This document shows positions 15,001 to 29,500 of a DNA stretch of 64,000 bases, piece by piece. The stretch is from Rallus limicola. Taxonomy: Eukaryota > Chordata > Aves > Gruiformes > Rallidae. Numbering within the stretch: position 1 is the first letter of the stretch; the number at the start of each line of letters is the position of its first letter. The position numbers and the translations under genes were made by a program. The notes beneath the pieces were generated by a model. That model was not told the DNA's origin and searched no databases. It worked only from the letters and a program-made list of their open reading frames with translations. The stretch covers positions 23,992,015 to 24,056,014 of the forward strand of contig JAKCOZ010000012.1 in NCBI GenBank assembly GCA_022605955.1. Direction: 5' to 3'.

Positions 15001-18000
15001 AGCTCTTGTTCCAACCTGATTTAGAAAATATTTAAAAGTTGCCTGTGGAGGTTGTATCTTCCAGCTTTAGTTTTTCAAGACTCAAATTCACTTTAGAATT
15101 TAAAGCTTCCCATTCTATATAAACTGAAGAATATTAGCCAAAAATGAAAATATCATTTCAATAGACACATATTATTCCATAGCACATCAGTCATGGCAGT
15201 CTCTTACTGACATTTTGAACTTAAAAAAATTAAGCAAAACTTTAAGGTACCTTTAATAAATGTTAAGCCTTCCCCATCCCTCTCCCTCCTCATGTTTCAG
15301 GCAGGGATAGCACTTGTTTCATAAAACTGCCACAGAAATACAACAAAATCCAGTATTAATTCCTTTCAAACTGGTTTAGCCACGTGGTAATGAGACAGTC
15401 GATGCTCAGCCTGGGCTGCTCAGCATTACAGAAGTCACTCAATACAAAACACACATGCCCACACATTGCTATTCAATACATTTGGTGATTAGATACTCTG
15501 GTGCTTTTATTTGTGAACAGCCTTATATTTTTGGGTGGAAACACCCAATAAAATACAGCACGCCCCACATGCGTGAACAAGAGCCAGAGAGACCAAAAAA
15601 AACCCAACCCCACCAAACCCCAAACCTCATACTGCAGCCTCCCCAGGGAAATCTTTGTTCATTTTAATACTTGTTCAGTCAGCTGTCTCAGTGAATGACA
15701 AGGTTTTATCTCTAATGTGAATGGCTTCGAAGGCTACTTGCATTATCCATTCTTCAGCAGCTGCTGCTGAAACCACAGGGTTGCAAACTTATAATTAAAT
15801 CCAGCTGCCACTACTGTGAGCTCGGTTATATCGAAGTGAGCAATAATGCCTCGTGGTTGCTGGCAAGATTCTGTCTCCATTTCTAGACAATGTAATTAAC
15901 TCTCTTGCCCCTTTTAGATGAAATAAACATCGGGGCTGAAGAAAGCTGCTAAATGACTGTAAAATAGTGTCTATAGAGAAGAATTCTATCGCAGTCATTA
16001 CACCTGAGAAAACAAATTTCTAGGTGCACAGTGGATAACAATGAATAGCTGTTTCCTTAAGAGCACAGAGAGGACACCCAAGGAGAAACAAGGCACAGGA
16101 TGGATGGAATTTCCTGTAGGAAGGAGGTATGACAGGATACACATTGATGGATCTACTCTTAAGCCTTAAAACAGCCTCTAGAACGAAGAAATACCAAGAC
16201 CCTGCTTGAGAAAAATGCAGGCGATAGGCTGGAAAGGAATCAGAAAAGGAGCCACAGGCCTTCCTTTGATGCCAAGATCCTTTCTTAGAGGCTATTGTCC
16301 ACACCTTAAATCAGACTTGGAGATACAGCCTTAACTGAATAGTGGCACATACCCACTTCAAGGCATACTTTTTCTTTTGCAGCCAAAACCTCTTCACATC
16401 TGTATTGTCAACAAAGTGCTTAGGTCAGCAAGGACTATTAGCTACCCAAGCTTGACACTCTGTCATGATCCTTGAAGTGCTACTCAAAAAGTCTCCAATT
16501 CCTCACTTTTATAAGAAACATTGCAGTGGCAATGCCTCAAAAAACTTTTGCAGGAGTAAAACAATCAGCAGCATCACACTGGACTACTGATGCTGAAGTA
16601 GAAAGCACCAGTCAACTGAGCTTTGTTTGGGAAGAGTTTGTTTATTATCTGTACATCTTTGGAAACACACAATGGTCCAAACTGCTTCTGAGGATGGGTG
16701 AAAAAGCACAACAGGAGACAGAAGTGCCTGACCTCTGATCAAGCATGAGAAGGTCAAAGGAAGGGGAAGAGAGCCATCTCTTGAAGTGAAAATGAGATGC
16801 AGAGCAACCATGTCATTCAGCAAACCTCCCAAAACACAACATTAAAGATTAAAGGAGTCTGCTGGATATTCTGCCAATTCACAGTTAAAGCCCTAGTTGC
16901 CCTAGCTGCTGATTAGTTGGGGTTTTGGTGTTTCATTTAAGGGTTGCAAACAGGACTAGATAAAAACAGCAGGAACACAACATTGGCAAAAGCCTATCCA
17001 TAATGCCATGGGCTAGACAGACCTGTATTACCTGACCTAACCAACTGGGATCTAGCTCAGGTATCTTTGCACTGCAGTTATTTGGCCAGGTACCCAAATG
17101 ACTTTGCCCATGGTCACAGAGACCAACAGGAGACCTGAAATAGAATCTAGAGGTTTCTAGAGCCCTGAGGTTCACTCACTCACCTTTTAATAGGGGACTT
17201 AAAAAACCCCAACAAACATAGCTGTAAGCACCTCTGCACAACGTTCATCTCCGCTATGGTGTGCTACCACGTTTCCTGAACTGACATAAAGCACCAGGAG
17301 CAGCTGGAATGTAAGTCTTCTTCCATTATTTTTTGCTTTTCACAGTGAGTACAGAGCAAAATGCCTTCTGCAAAGACAGTGAGGGTGAATTTGCTCTCAA
17401 GTGGTTATTCTTAGGTTCATTTACTCTTGACATATTTGTTTGCTGTTGCAATACTGCCGTCTGTCTACCTGTCGCTCTGTACTAATGGCTGTGAAGCCCA
17501 GGCACTCAGGAGCATTTCAGCAGGATGGGCTGATTATTATATCCTGTCATAGCAAGGTGGGAGCCAGTCATGATTTTTCAATCAGTGTTTTACCTTTCTC
17601 ACAGTAAAACGACAGAGCTTTTATTCCTCCCAGCTTTTTAGCACCTAAAGGGCTTTTAGTCTGGAGAGGTTCATGCCTTACTGACACCAGAAGATGTTTG
17701 TAGGGATGACACTGAGAAAGACTGGTGTGTGTGTGTGAAGAGATGTGAATGCAAGGGAAGGACAAGGAAGAAAGAGTAGAAGAGTTGGAAGTTATGCTTT
17801 TGGGGATTTTTTTTAATCCTTTATAGGATCCTTCTTGCAACTGGAATTAATCTCTGAATCAACTGTTATCCATCATTAGAACAGATAATGTCATTTTCTT
17901 TTTGCCATAACTTTTTTTTTTGAGAGATTATATTTAGCTTGGGCCTTCTGCAGTGTTTTGTGCACCACATTTGTCTCCTGCAAGTCTCCACACAGAACAT

Positions 18001-19085
18001 TCAACTCTTCTTTCTCATGGATTTCTAATCAGCTCCAGCTCTGACATTTTATATTTAGGTCCAACAGTTCATCTGTATTAATTTACAGCAGTACATGTCT
18101 ATAAATTATTATTCAAATCTGATTTAAGTATCAGGATACCCATCAATTGCCATTGAAGTACAGAAAGCAGGGGACAGTAGAGAAAGGTGTAATACTTTGA
18201 GACCAAACCCAGAACAGTGACAGCAGATGACTGTTCTGATAGACCCACATATAGGGGTTGACAGTAAAAAAACAGATTTTAAAAACACTGGAAACTTTTT
18301 TCCCCTTTAAAAACATCTAAGCATCAAACACACTTTATATACTGCATTAAGGCTTGGGGAGGGATGGGGAGGCAATGTCAACCAGCACATTTTCCTCAGG
18401 TTTTCAAAACAATTAGATCACTGAAGTGCTGAAGGCTTCCAACCATCCAGCAAGACCAGAATCTGCTGAAAGGTTACATCAGAAGACTTGACCATGGCTA
18501 AAATTTCATTAGAGTTGGCAAACAAACTATGGGCCAAAAAAGAGCAAGACACCAGTGTTTTTCCCTTATTCCTACAGGTAAAAGCCAATTGATTTCATCC
18601 TGCTTAAGTAGTGTAGGACATCACAGGGAAAAAAAATCAATTCAGTTCACTAGCTATAAATAACTGCTCTGATTAATATAGTGATTAATATACTAATTTT
18701 AAGCACCAAAGGTCCATTGGCATACTTTCTCTGGCAAATAATTTTTATTAACTCCATAAAAATTGCCTAAAGCATTTGGTTTATATATAGCCTGTAACAG
18801 ACTCAATTTTTAGCCAAATTTGCTCCAATAAAGCATGAACTAAAAACCAAACAGTAAAAATGCAGAAAGTTCTCACCATTTCCAAGCACAGGAAACAGGA
18901 AAGCACACTGAAGCACTTGCTTAAAGAAGTTGTACATCTCTTATACTACTTCCCAGTTTACTATAAATGACTGAATGTCACACTTTTACAACAGTCCAAA
19001 GATGAGCTTGCTTCATGCTCATGCTTCGATTGTTCCTGTGAACTCTAGAGCTACTTGGACAGAGCTGAATGTCTTGAGTTACTTG

Positions 19086-19257
19086 TTCAGAGCACTGGAA
19101 TAGGCTGCCCAGGGAGGTTGTGGTGTCTCCATCTCTAGAGATATTCCAGACCCATCTGAATGCCTGTCTGTGCAATATGAGCTGGGGAGCTGCTTTGGCA
19201 GGGGGTTGGGCCCAATGATCTCTCAGTCTCTTCCAACCCCAATGCTTCTGTGATTCC
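19086..19257 (+). mobile_element. CR1 LINE 3' fragment
   Basis: The sequence shows the CR1 'gcactggaa-aggctgcccaggga' block, then 'ctttggcagggggttgg', and ends in TCTGTGATTCC. It is 5'-truncated, moderately diverged and antisense to MEGF6. Confidence 0.88.
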
Positions 19258-21145
19258 CCCATCCCACTATTTTCAGTTGGTTCCTGCCCTAATATTCTTC
19301 CAAACCTTACAAGTATTGCCTGTCTGGCGAAGAGTTTTACAAGATAGGTTTTGAATAGACAAGAGGCCTATGAATGGGTTTGGAATTGCAAGGACAGCAT
19401 GCTTTCAGCATTCATACCATCCTCTCCACTTTTTTTGACCTCAACAGCATTATGAGTTGCCTCTGTGCTTATGGAGTCTCTGGACTGCCACGCCATCAAA
19501 GCAGCTTTAAGTGCTGCCAAGCTTTTATATTGCTTCTGGAAGGTCCAAAAATGGATTTTTAGTTCTTGTGAGGCTTCACAGCTCCCACCCAAAGCAGACA
19601 CAGGCAATGCCGTGACAGCAGCTTCCAAGGTCACCATCAAGTAGATTGGACAAGAAGCATCAGAATGAACACAGCAGCGTGACAGCAGGACATCAGTTTA
19701 GCCCTGACAACTCCAAACTGACAGAGGCTGATGATAGGCTGAAGATTACACTGAGAAACACAAAGGCTGCGTTTGGTACCAACTCACCAGCATGCTACAG
19801 ACAACATCAAGGAGGACGAAGAGATGCAGAGGATGAACACAGTAACAGCAGCAGTATCTTCATATGAAATAAGATACTGGGTTTTAGTTCATGAGAGGGG
19901 AATTTAAAAGGCCATCCTTACTTTAGACTGAGCAGATTTCTAGATCTCCTGGGTTGGCTTTCTTGGCAGCAGGACCACTCTACATGAGTTAAGCACACAA
20001 CTGGCTGTGCCATACAAAGACACATCTAGCAGTTTGAGCAAAGGCAGAGTGGTTCAGCCAACTGAAGCAGGATTTTAAATCCAAAAGACATCTGAAGTTA
20101 AATAAAGGGGATTTTTCCAAATGCATATTGGGCAGTAAAGCACTCAGAACTGAATAAAACCACCTGAAACAGCCTTTGAAACAGTTTTAAAGGAACTGAA
20201 ATCTTCAGTGTTGGAAAGAATTACAGCAGAGAAATACTTAGAGAATTTTTTGATCACTTCATCTAAATCCAGGGCTCCTGCATTTGTAATGTGACCAATT
20301 TATATTAAGGCTGTTTAAAACCTGGCCTGCCTGCTACTTCACTGAAAACAATTTGCTTTAGAACTGGTTAAGATGTCAGCAGCGACAACTTCCTTCACAC
20401 AACATCAAGCATCAGCTGCCAGCCACAACCAACCTGCTGTATAAGGTGACAGTAAAGCACCATCATAGGAAACTGCTTCGTGGTGCTCACCTCCCCTCTG
20501 ACTCTCACACGGCAGACAGAAAACATACTAGAGTCTACTCTTCACTGCTGATAAGAAACATATCAACATACCTTATTTAAAAACATGCTCATGGTTTCCA
20601 ATTTCAGTACCCAGAAGGATTTTGGATACTGTAGTACAACAGCACTTTTATTACTTGGACAAGGGGTAGAGACACTCATTATCACAGCCCCTAAAGCAGG
20701 CAGAAGCAGCTGCACCATCTGAGGTGCCTCAGCACATGAGGCCACCAAGATGCTCTCATGCTGTCAACAGCTCACACAACACCAGTGCTCCTCAACTGCC
20801 ATACAAGTACCAAATACATCTACACCTTCAGAGTCACTGCCAGCCACTGCTGCTTAATCACAAGTATGGAAGCCAAAGAAAAAAGGTCCGGGACTGATGG
20901 GCAATCTTTCCTGGGAGTTGAAAAGGAGCAAAGGAAGAACAGGAGACCCAGTCCCACTATTAGTATAGGATAATAAGGTTTCTTTCTGCCAGAGAACAGG
21001 TACCTTTCTCTCCTGAGCAGCCTAATCAGTAATCCCTGCTTCTCTTACCATGACTGGCTCACCAGCATTTCACGTGGAGCAGGAGAGAGACCTTGCAAAG
21101 GCAGGAAAATAATTATAACCTTAAAGGGATAAAATCCCCATCTGG

Positions 21146-21260
21146 GTTAGGGCCCTGGGCAACCTGGGCTAGTGGACAGTGTCCCTGCCCATGGCAGGGG
21201 GTGGCACTAGGTGGGCTCTGAGGTCCCTGCCCACCCAAACCCAGCTGAATCTGTGATTCC
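21146..21260 (+). mobile_element. CR1 LINE 3' fragment, short
   Basis: Only the last ~115 bases remain: the block around GTGTCCCTGCCCATGGCAGG and the CCCACCCAAACC end followed by CTGTGATTCC. It is antisense to MEGF6. Confidence 0.87.
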
Positions 21261-22094
21261 ACATGCACTGAAGTAGAGCAACCTGAACAAAAGCTAGCTT
21301 TGTACCACTCTTCCTCTGGGGTAACACAGAATTATTTTGTATTTCCTTCTCGTTTACACATTTTCACATTAAAAATTGTGAGGGCCTTGCTCTCAGCAGG
21401 AGGACATCAGCATCTTATGAAGTAATCTATGTTCATAAGTACTCAAACATTATCTACTTCTACTGGCAAACAAAGATACATGGAAACTAAAAACATCTCT
21501 ATGTGTAACAGATCCCTTGGGATTTTAAGGTCGCCCTTTGCTATTTTAAGGGACCCACAAAGACTGAAAAACATGTAGTGCTATTTCATGGGTATGCAGT
21601 GCCCTGTAAGACTTGTCTAGGTCTTCAGGCTCAAAGAGAAAGAAAATACACATCTCTCCAAGAGACCAGGATGACAGACAGGACATTAATCAGAAGTTTC
21701 ATCAAATAATTCTTTGCAGGAAGAAATATTTCCTAGAGGAAAATGGAAGGAAATTCTTTTTCACAATCAATGAGTATTTTTGGGTTGCAAGAAGATCCAT
21801 CAGACTTCATGCCATTTTAATCAATGGTTATAAAAACCCCAGCCTACCTTTGTTTTAAGTAGTTCTGTAGTGTAGACTCTGATCTACCTGGACTAGGAGG
21901 TGCTGACATTTTTGTTTACTAGAATCTTTATATAGTTCAATATCTTAATAGCGTGTGACCAGAGTTAAGGAAGAGATTGACAGCTAGTCAATGAACTGAT
22001 GAATATCTGTCTCATAAGCATTTCATTTCAGCTACCCATGCAGTGTGCATTTTGCCTTTATACACACATTCCAATGCTATTATCTTACACTTAA

Positions 22095-22290
22095 TTACTT
22101 AGGTCTCAAAGCACTTTACAAAAGAATGAGCTATCATTATCAACATTTCATATACAAAGAAATTGAGGCAGTGTGGCATAATTTGCTAAAAGTTATTGAA
22201 CTCCTATCCAAGGTCAGTGGCAGGTGAAAAACAAAGCTCTTATCTCAAAGATCAGGCAAGGGCAGTAGTCAGCAGACCACACTGCCTCTC
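22095..22290 (+). repeat. Ancient amniote interspersed repeat (MIR/L3-type relic)
   Basis: The order of motifs is that of an old repeat shared by amniotes: CTCAAAGCACTTTACAAA, then TATCATTATC with AAATTGAGGCA, then CCAAGGTCAGTGGCAGG, ending AGACCACACTGCCTCTC. The element is well diverged. I cannot assign the exact family by eye. Confidence 0.65.
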
Positions 22291-25200
22291 AGGATGTGGT
22301 ACACGCTTCCCAAGTAAGAGAATTTAAAAATCCCACCTGTGTAAGAACAAATATTACAGTATAAAATATAAACATGCTGACACTTCATTGGTTAAACACT
22401 GGAATATTGTGTTTAGCTTGCTTCAAGTGATTAAGCTAAGGTGACAAACATGTCATCACAAGATGATTTTGCTGATAAGTCTGCCCTGGTCATTCCTCAC
22501 TTTTAAACATCTTCTGGTAACACACATCATCTCCAAGATACTCAAATGCAGTTGCTCCTTCCTAATCATAGTAGCATCTAGCAAAACCTTTGTAATGCTG
22601 GTATTTTGTTTGTCATTAAATCAGAAAGCCTGTTCTGTTCTCACTCTTAACTTTAACTAAAGCCAGCAACAACTTGAGGCTTGATGACAAGATGTTTAAG
22701 AGTTAAAACTAAACTCTCATTTTGCTTTGAGCAATCGTTTGATCATGAGGTATAAATAAAGTAACTCTTGTTTGTAGAATTTGGAATACTTCCCCCTAGC
22801 TACATGTCCAAGTACAAGTCCCAGGGCTGAATTAAGTAAGCTAAATGAAATTAATTTACTTCCATGTCCAGATCAGGTGGCTAGCAGGCCTCAAACAAGA
22901 TTACCAGGACAACTAGTGAATAGCAATGAAACCAGCGTTGCAGCAGATTTTTTCCTGGTCCTGGCTTTTACCACTTTTGTCATTACAAGTCTTGCTTGTC
23001 TTTCACCAGGCTCAAGAGAAATGGGAATCTCAACTTCCAACCAAGTTTAAGAAAAAAATAGAAATACAGCTTGTAAGTTTACATTGTAATTGATATAAGT
23101 CTATTATTACAAGACAAATCACAGCAAACAATGGAAGAGACAGCTCAATCTGTTACTGAGTCCTTGTAATGGCTGTATGAAGAGCTCTACCATTTCACTC
23201 ATAAATCTTTCTTCTACATTTTATTGCTGCTTGTGTGGGTAAAATAACAAAAAATATGAAGTCCACAAGAGATGCAGTAATGCATTTCTAGCCACAATTA
23301 CACAAAGTTTGTTACAGGAATCACAACCCTTTCAGCATCTAATGGGAATCAACGTTGTGCTAGAGAGGCTGCTAAAACACCACATGATCTCTTTAAAGAG
23401 TCATTAGATGTGACCATACCAATTGTGAATAATCATCTCTGCTACAGATTGCTACAATGCACCAAGCTGTTGTAAGTCCTTCTGGATGATCTGCCACAAG
23501 CTTCCTGCAGGACAGACTGACACAAAGCACGTAGCAGCTTGATTTCCAGGAGGCTGACCCACTCACTTAATGGCATATTGAAATGCCACAAAGAGGAAAA
23601 GCCAGATTACAAGACTCAAGATGTATGTTGCCATTTATTTTTTTCAGAGTACAGATTTTAAGAGTATTTTTATAATAATTTCTTGATGGTGGTCTGTGGG
23701 TTGCAGTCTGTGGGAGATCAGAGGAGCCCCTGCACTAGTGAAACTTTAGAATTCGCTGTCAGCGCTGGATGGCAGAAACAAAAGATAAGCAGAGATGTTA
23801 GTGAGGGGAGGATAGAAAATGGGATACAGGCAACAACTGCTCAAATGAGAGCAAGGGCAGTTATGAAATGCCCATGTCTCCTCTATCCAGAGTCAGAGAT
23901 TAGGCCACAACAACAGTGACAGAAACCAAGATTACAGCCACCGATGCCCAAGTAGAAGCTCTGACAGCACTTCATGGTGTCACATGCAGTTAGAGCCACC
24001 CCTATCAGGGATGATGAAAGGCTGCAGTCCAGAGGTACAAGGAAGAATCTCTGTCCCGGAGATGGTTCACTTTGAGCATCACATACCATAGCATAAACTT
24101 TCACCAATACAGCACATATTCCTAAAACAGAAATCATGGTTTCCCAGCACCTATCTTTTCCACCAAATCCTCAAAACAAGAGATGCTGGTAGGAGAGATT
24201 CCTTTTCCTTTGGGTTAAGGAAAACAGTTTATTTTACGGTAAGGTTGCACTGGCAAGTAAGGAGGAAGGAACAGTCTAGACTTAATGACCATTTAAAACC
24301 ACAATACAGTACCATTAAGTAATGCAGTCACATTAAATTCAAACTACTTTAAAAGTGCAATATGCCAACATCAGCCAGAAAAACAAAGGCTATAGCTGCT
24401 AGTTCCATGATCAACAGATGCAGAACTCACAAGCATCTGAGTAAAGATACCTACAATGGCTAAGCAGCCTTACATCCTAAATTACATTGCTTTTGTTCAG
24501 CAGGTGAATTGTCAGTAGCATCCTTTCTGAAAGAAGGTTTTTCCCCTCAGAATTTAATTTATAAACTCACTCCTGCCAGGCTGCGATAGCAGCTGCGGTA
24601 TAACCCTGAAAATGATGACTACTGAAATTCCATTCAAGCCTTCAGAATCAATAGCAAGCAGACAAACCACCAAGATAAAGTTCTACCCAGCTGCAGGATA
24701 CCTCACTTTGGTTTTTACTGTGTCTGCAGTCACCAACCTGTGAAATAGAGACCGTGCAATCTCATTTCCATTTGAAAATCCAACCCGTGCTATCCATGGG
24801 CTGCACCCACATAATCTGCCTGTTGGAAACGCCTTAGTGCCATAGGTATTTCCAGGCAACAGAGGGAGACTCAAAAGACTTGCAAGGACAGTTTAGAATT
24901 TGCTGATGCTTTCACTGCATTTGGTGAAAGCTTATTATATGGGATCCTTAGAGATCCTGATCCTTCTTACCTACAGCAGCTCTACTGTAAGTCAGCAACA
25001 AAGCAGCCCGTGTTGGGGACACTGATGCACACAGTGACATACATCAACCTGTTTTTTCTGAGCCGTAAAGAAATAGGGCTACAGCATCACCCTTGAACTC
25101 ATGATCTGGTGGCAGGCATTGGCACTCTGCAGTCTGATGTCAGCAGAAGTTTCATTGTGACAAGCTCTGCGTTTTATTTAAATGCTGGATTCCAAGTGAA

Positions 25201-26419
25201 AAGTGTTATCTACGATCAGACTTCATTGAAAAGAACCTTCTTGCAAGACATGCTTTTTGCCTTTCCCACTTACCACGCCTGCTGCAGCTCCAGCTGCTTC
25301 CTTGCCTTCAGCAAGGGAGGCTGCTGCCCACACAGACAGCACTGCTTCGGTGCAGTGAGCTCACACAGGACCCCAGTCCATCATCACACAAGCCTTGGTG
25401 GAGCACAGAGGTCAGAGTATGATAGAGGTTATGAGCAAGCACGATGCAAACCTACATATTGACTACAGGGCTTAGCTGTCCAGCACTTAAAGCTTTGCTG
25501 TAAACAGCTGTTACGTTCCTTCTCACTTCAGGATGGATAAGGCAGGTGAGGATGGGAACAGATCAGAATTTAAAAGTGAAAAAATACTCAGAAATCTGCC
25601 TTTCTTTGAACAACACACAATGTGCTTCAGTTGAAAAGGAACTTAATATGTCTAATACAAAAGAAATCCTTTGTCCCAGTCACAGCCTTCTCTGAATGAA
25701 GAGCTTCCCCCCCGACACTTAAGCAGCCAAATGGATGCTGTGCTGTACTTCTGGAGAGCTTTACACACTATGTGACAGTCTCATTTCACATAAATTGCAA
25801 GACTGTGGGTTTATCCTATTATAAACCAGTGTATGAGAGAAATATTCCCCTTTAGAGCGAGCAATAGTTTAAGTCACAGTCTCCAATATGCTAGAACAGA
25901 GTTATTGAAAGACTGGTGTATAAATTATCTCAAGAACACTAGGAAATACTTGGTAGCAGTCTCTAAAACCAGCCTTCCTACTTTGAGGTGAACCAAAAGA
26001 AATCTGATTTTGTTCATTTCCTGCATTCTGTTTTACCTACTGCCCAGCCTGTTTTGACTCAGACTTTACTCACAAGGGTAAAAGCAACACAGAGTTTCAG
26101 CAAGAGTTCCACAAGAACATGCAAGTTCAGGAGCAACAGAAATAAATTCCACCAGACACCACTGCTGATATTCAAGGGTATTATCCATTACAGAAACTCA
26201 TCAGATACCAGCCAAATTCATTTCTGGGTCTTGCTTTGTTAAAATTCAATACCAAAAGGCAAATTCTGGAAAATGAGAATAACCAAGTAACCAGTTGAGT
26301 TCAGCAAAGGCAGCTTAATTTTAAAGACAGCATTAATAAAATGTTAGTTTAATAAATATTATTAAACTTGCATTTTCCCAAATACCAGGTATATTTGAGA
26401 CCATTTACATCTGACTCAC

Positions 26420-26521
26420 CATACTGGCAGCGTGGACCCTGAAATCCTGCAGGACACTGGCACATCTGGGATCCTTCAGCACATTTCCCTCCATTGAAGC
26501 AAGTGCCAGCAGCACACAGCA
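26420..26521 (-). CDS. MEGF6: MEGF6 coding exon 4: first EGF module
   Basis: This 102-base exon has acceptor ACTAG and donor GTGAGTCA. It completes Met114 and encodes residues 115-147, a full EGF module with spacing C-x4-C-x5-C-x6-C-x-C-x8-C. The end (GPRCQY plus the first base of the next codon) matches human MEGF6, where a calcium-binding EGF (DVDEC) follows. That next exon was not found between here and base 1, so intron 4 must be longer than 26 kb. Confidence 0.92.
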
Positions 26522-29500
26522 CTAGTACACAGAAACAGAATGAAACAGGGGGGGGTTTGTTGGTTCTCTATCAAAGACCTTCCAAAAATCACCTCTTCCT
26601 GTCATATCCCTGCTGTAACAGGAACTGCCAAGTAAGAAATCCAGCTTTATTTAAGTGGAAAGGTTAGACTGCAATGGAACTCATCATGGGTGTGACTACC
26701 ATGTTGACATGCAGAGCTTGAATAAGACCAAGATAAGGCAGTTTAACCTGAAGATGCTTCAGAGGCAGAAGACAGTTTCTCAGGACTCAAAGAGCCATCT
26801 GAATCCAGAATAAGAGATGAACCACTAGAGAATAATTCAGCAATGGTTAAGAAAGTGGAATACTAATAGATGTCACACATGTCCAAAGGAATTACACTTC
26901 CTTTCCTTTAACACAGAACATTATTTATTTACAAGTTAAATTCCACATGTTTGAGCCAAACTTACAAAGAGTTTCAAATCCAGAAGAATAATTCAACCAC
27001 TTTGGTGCCTTAAAGAATTCAAAGCAAGTCTGCACTGCTTTTTCAGGAAGAAAAAAATTCTATTGCCACTGGTGCTCAAATATTTAAATTCTTTTACACC
27101 AGAGATTAAAATACAGATTGCAAACAAATCTTTGACTTCTTACAACAAAAACAGGTGCACATTAAATATGTAGATTCAAGCTGAAACTAACACAAATACC
27201 TCTCAGGCTTGTTTCTGTATATATTTTTTTCCCCCTCAACACAAAGAGACAATCACAAAGGCAAGCTCTCTGAATGCATCCCCCAAGTTGGTACCAAGAT
27301 TAAAAAATACATAGGAACAGCTGCTAGCTTTCATACAGAAAATACAATTACCAACAAAACAGTAACAAACTAAACAGTGTGCAAATTGCTATCTTCTACT
27401 CAGGTTTCGTTAAGGGGGGCTGAAGTGCTTCCTCATGATTTAAATTAAATTCCATCTTCTAGGAAAACATCCAATCATGATTAGAAAAATACTGATAGGA
27501 ACAGGCTCTCATCAGGTGGAGAGCTGTAGGGTAGAAACACAATTGCTTCACCAGCAACAGTCGCAGTGAATAAGCCAAAACCAGACTCTGCAGTGAGCAC
27601 TAGGTCCAAGGAAGAAGACCTGTATGGCAAATTTCTTAGCATAATATGGGTAACAGCAATGAGTAAGTGTCCCCTCCCCAGCAAGGTTCAAGGCCAGGTT
27701 GGATGGGGCTATAGGCACCCTAGGGCTAGTGGAAGGTGTCCCTGCCCATGGCAGGGAGTGACTTTGTGGTCCCCTCCCACCCAAACCAATCTGGGATTCA
27801 TCTTGTGAAGTCTGGCTGGCCCATCAAAGCCACATAAATGCTGCAGCAATATAGTCAGGAATTCAGCTTCAACTGTTTCAAGTCAGAGATACTTGGTACT
27901 TTCAAAGATATAAAAGCTGTCATATGCTAAAGAAGTTTCTTTCCCCATCAATCAATTACCTCTTTAATTGGAAGTCCCAGTTATAAATAGCAAGAAACAA
28001 AATCTATCTGGAAGCAAGCATCAGTAGGGAAGTATGGTATCATTTCAGGTTGTCACAGTTTTGCCATCAACTTACTGTGCAAACAGCCAGGCTCATCACC
28101 ATGTTGGACCCATCCAGGGCAGCACTTATAGGCAGTCTGACGCTCCATTCTGTACACCTGCTTGTACACTGTGTAGTAGCCAGACCTTTGAAGAGAGTAA
28201 AGTTCAAAGAGAACAATCACAACTTCTATTCCACTTGTTCACATATCAGTAACAAACTGTACTCACATCTCCTTTACCATACATCTTTCCAGCCCCTAGT
28301 AGCAGTTCTTGTCAAAATTGAAGCAAGTACAGCAAAACGCATCCTGATCACGTTCAAGACCTCTAGTACATCCACCTATGTTCTGATGAACCTGTGTTCT
28401 GGGTAGTCAAAGGTGAGCAATTTTGTTTTGCAACCCATTTTGGGTTTAGCTGCTGGGAAGGCAGATGTCCCATCTGTTCTACTGCCACCATATCCTTCAA
28501 ACAAAGTTCAGTTTGTCAAAGTAGATGCCTTGACACCCTGTTTCAGGAGAAGTCCAGCTAAGACAGAAGCATTTTCTGATAATATAAAATTGTGATCGAA
28601 AGCCAGCCAAAATTTCATGACATACCCAGAAAAAAAGTGACATTTTCTACTCAGCAATCACAGACTTAAAGCCTCAGCAGAACACAGTATATCCATAGCT
28701 TACACACATCTCAGGGGATGAAATAGTTCACAACCTCAAAGGAAGAAAACCCACAAGTTAAACAGGATTTGCATTAAGTGCTGTAACAGAGTTTATTTGC
28801 AACAACAGATAATATATTACCTTCTCTCATAGCCCATACACCACCTCCTCCCTGAGCAGCCTTGTTTCCACATCTTGACGGCTCGACTAAAGGCTTGGAC
28901 ACATGGCTGCTGGCGTCCCACCAGTGCCAGCTCAAGCACAGGACAGACATTAAGCCTTGAGGGAAAGGAAGAGATATAGTTCATCATTTCTAGCACAAAA
29001 TTTTAAAGTCTAGAAAAATATATGTACAGTTATACATAGCATAAGTTAGTAACAGCTTAGAGAACTACAGTATTGTTTAGTAACATACCATTTATTTCAG
29101 AGTTTTTCCCCACTTTGAACTGATCAAACACTTATAAACAATGTTTATAGCTATGTAAAGGGTCAGAGTCAGGAGGATGGAGCCAGGCTCTTCTCAGGGA
29201 TGGCAGCAATAGGACAAGGGGCAACAGGTGCAAGCTGGAGCAGAGGAAGCTCCATGTGAATGTAACGATGAACTTTGTCACTGGGAGGGTGACAGAGCCC
29301 TGGGACAGGCTGCCCAGAGAGGTTGGGGAGTCTCCTTCTCTGGAGACATTCAAATCCCCCTGGATGTGTTCCTGTGTAATTTAGTCTGGGTGATCCTGCT
29401 CTGGCAGGGGGTTAGACTAGCTGAGCTTGATGTGCCTTCCAACTCCTAACACTCTGATTCTGTGATTTTCACAAAAATACAGTACACTAATAAACACCTG

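Larger units (their letters stand above)
1..26419 (-). other. MEGF6 intron 4 (partial): no further exon recognised
   Basis: I looked on the minus strand for the calcium-binding EGF exon expected next (a DxDEC motif after a phase-1 acceptor) and saw none. The open frames here are short, AT-rich and free of recognisable domains, including the 149-codon frame at 13931-14380 and the paired frames at 5619-6102. The intron holds three plus-strand CR1 fragments, one old amniote repeat at about 22095-22290, and a candidate regulatory patch near 15790-15900. The rest appears to be unique intronic sequence. Confidence 0.75.
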
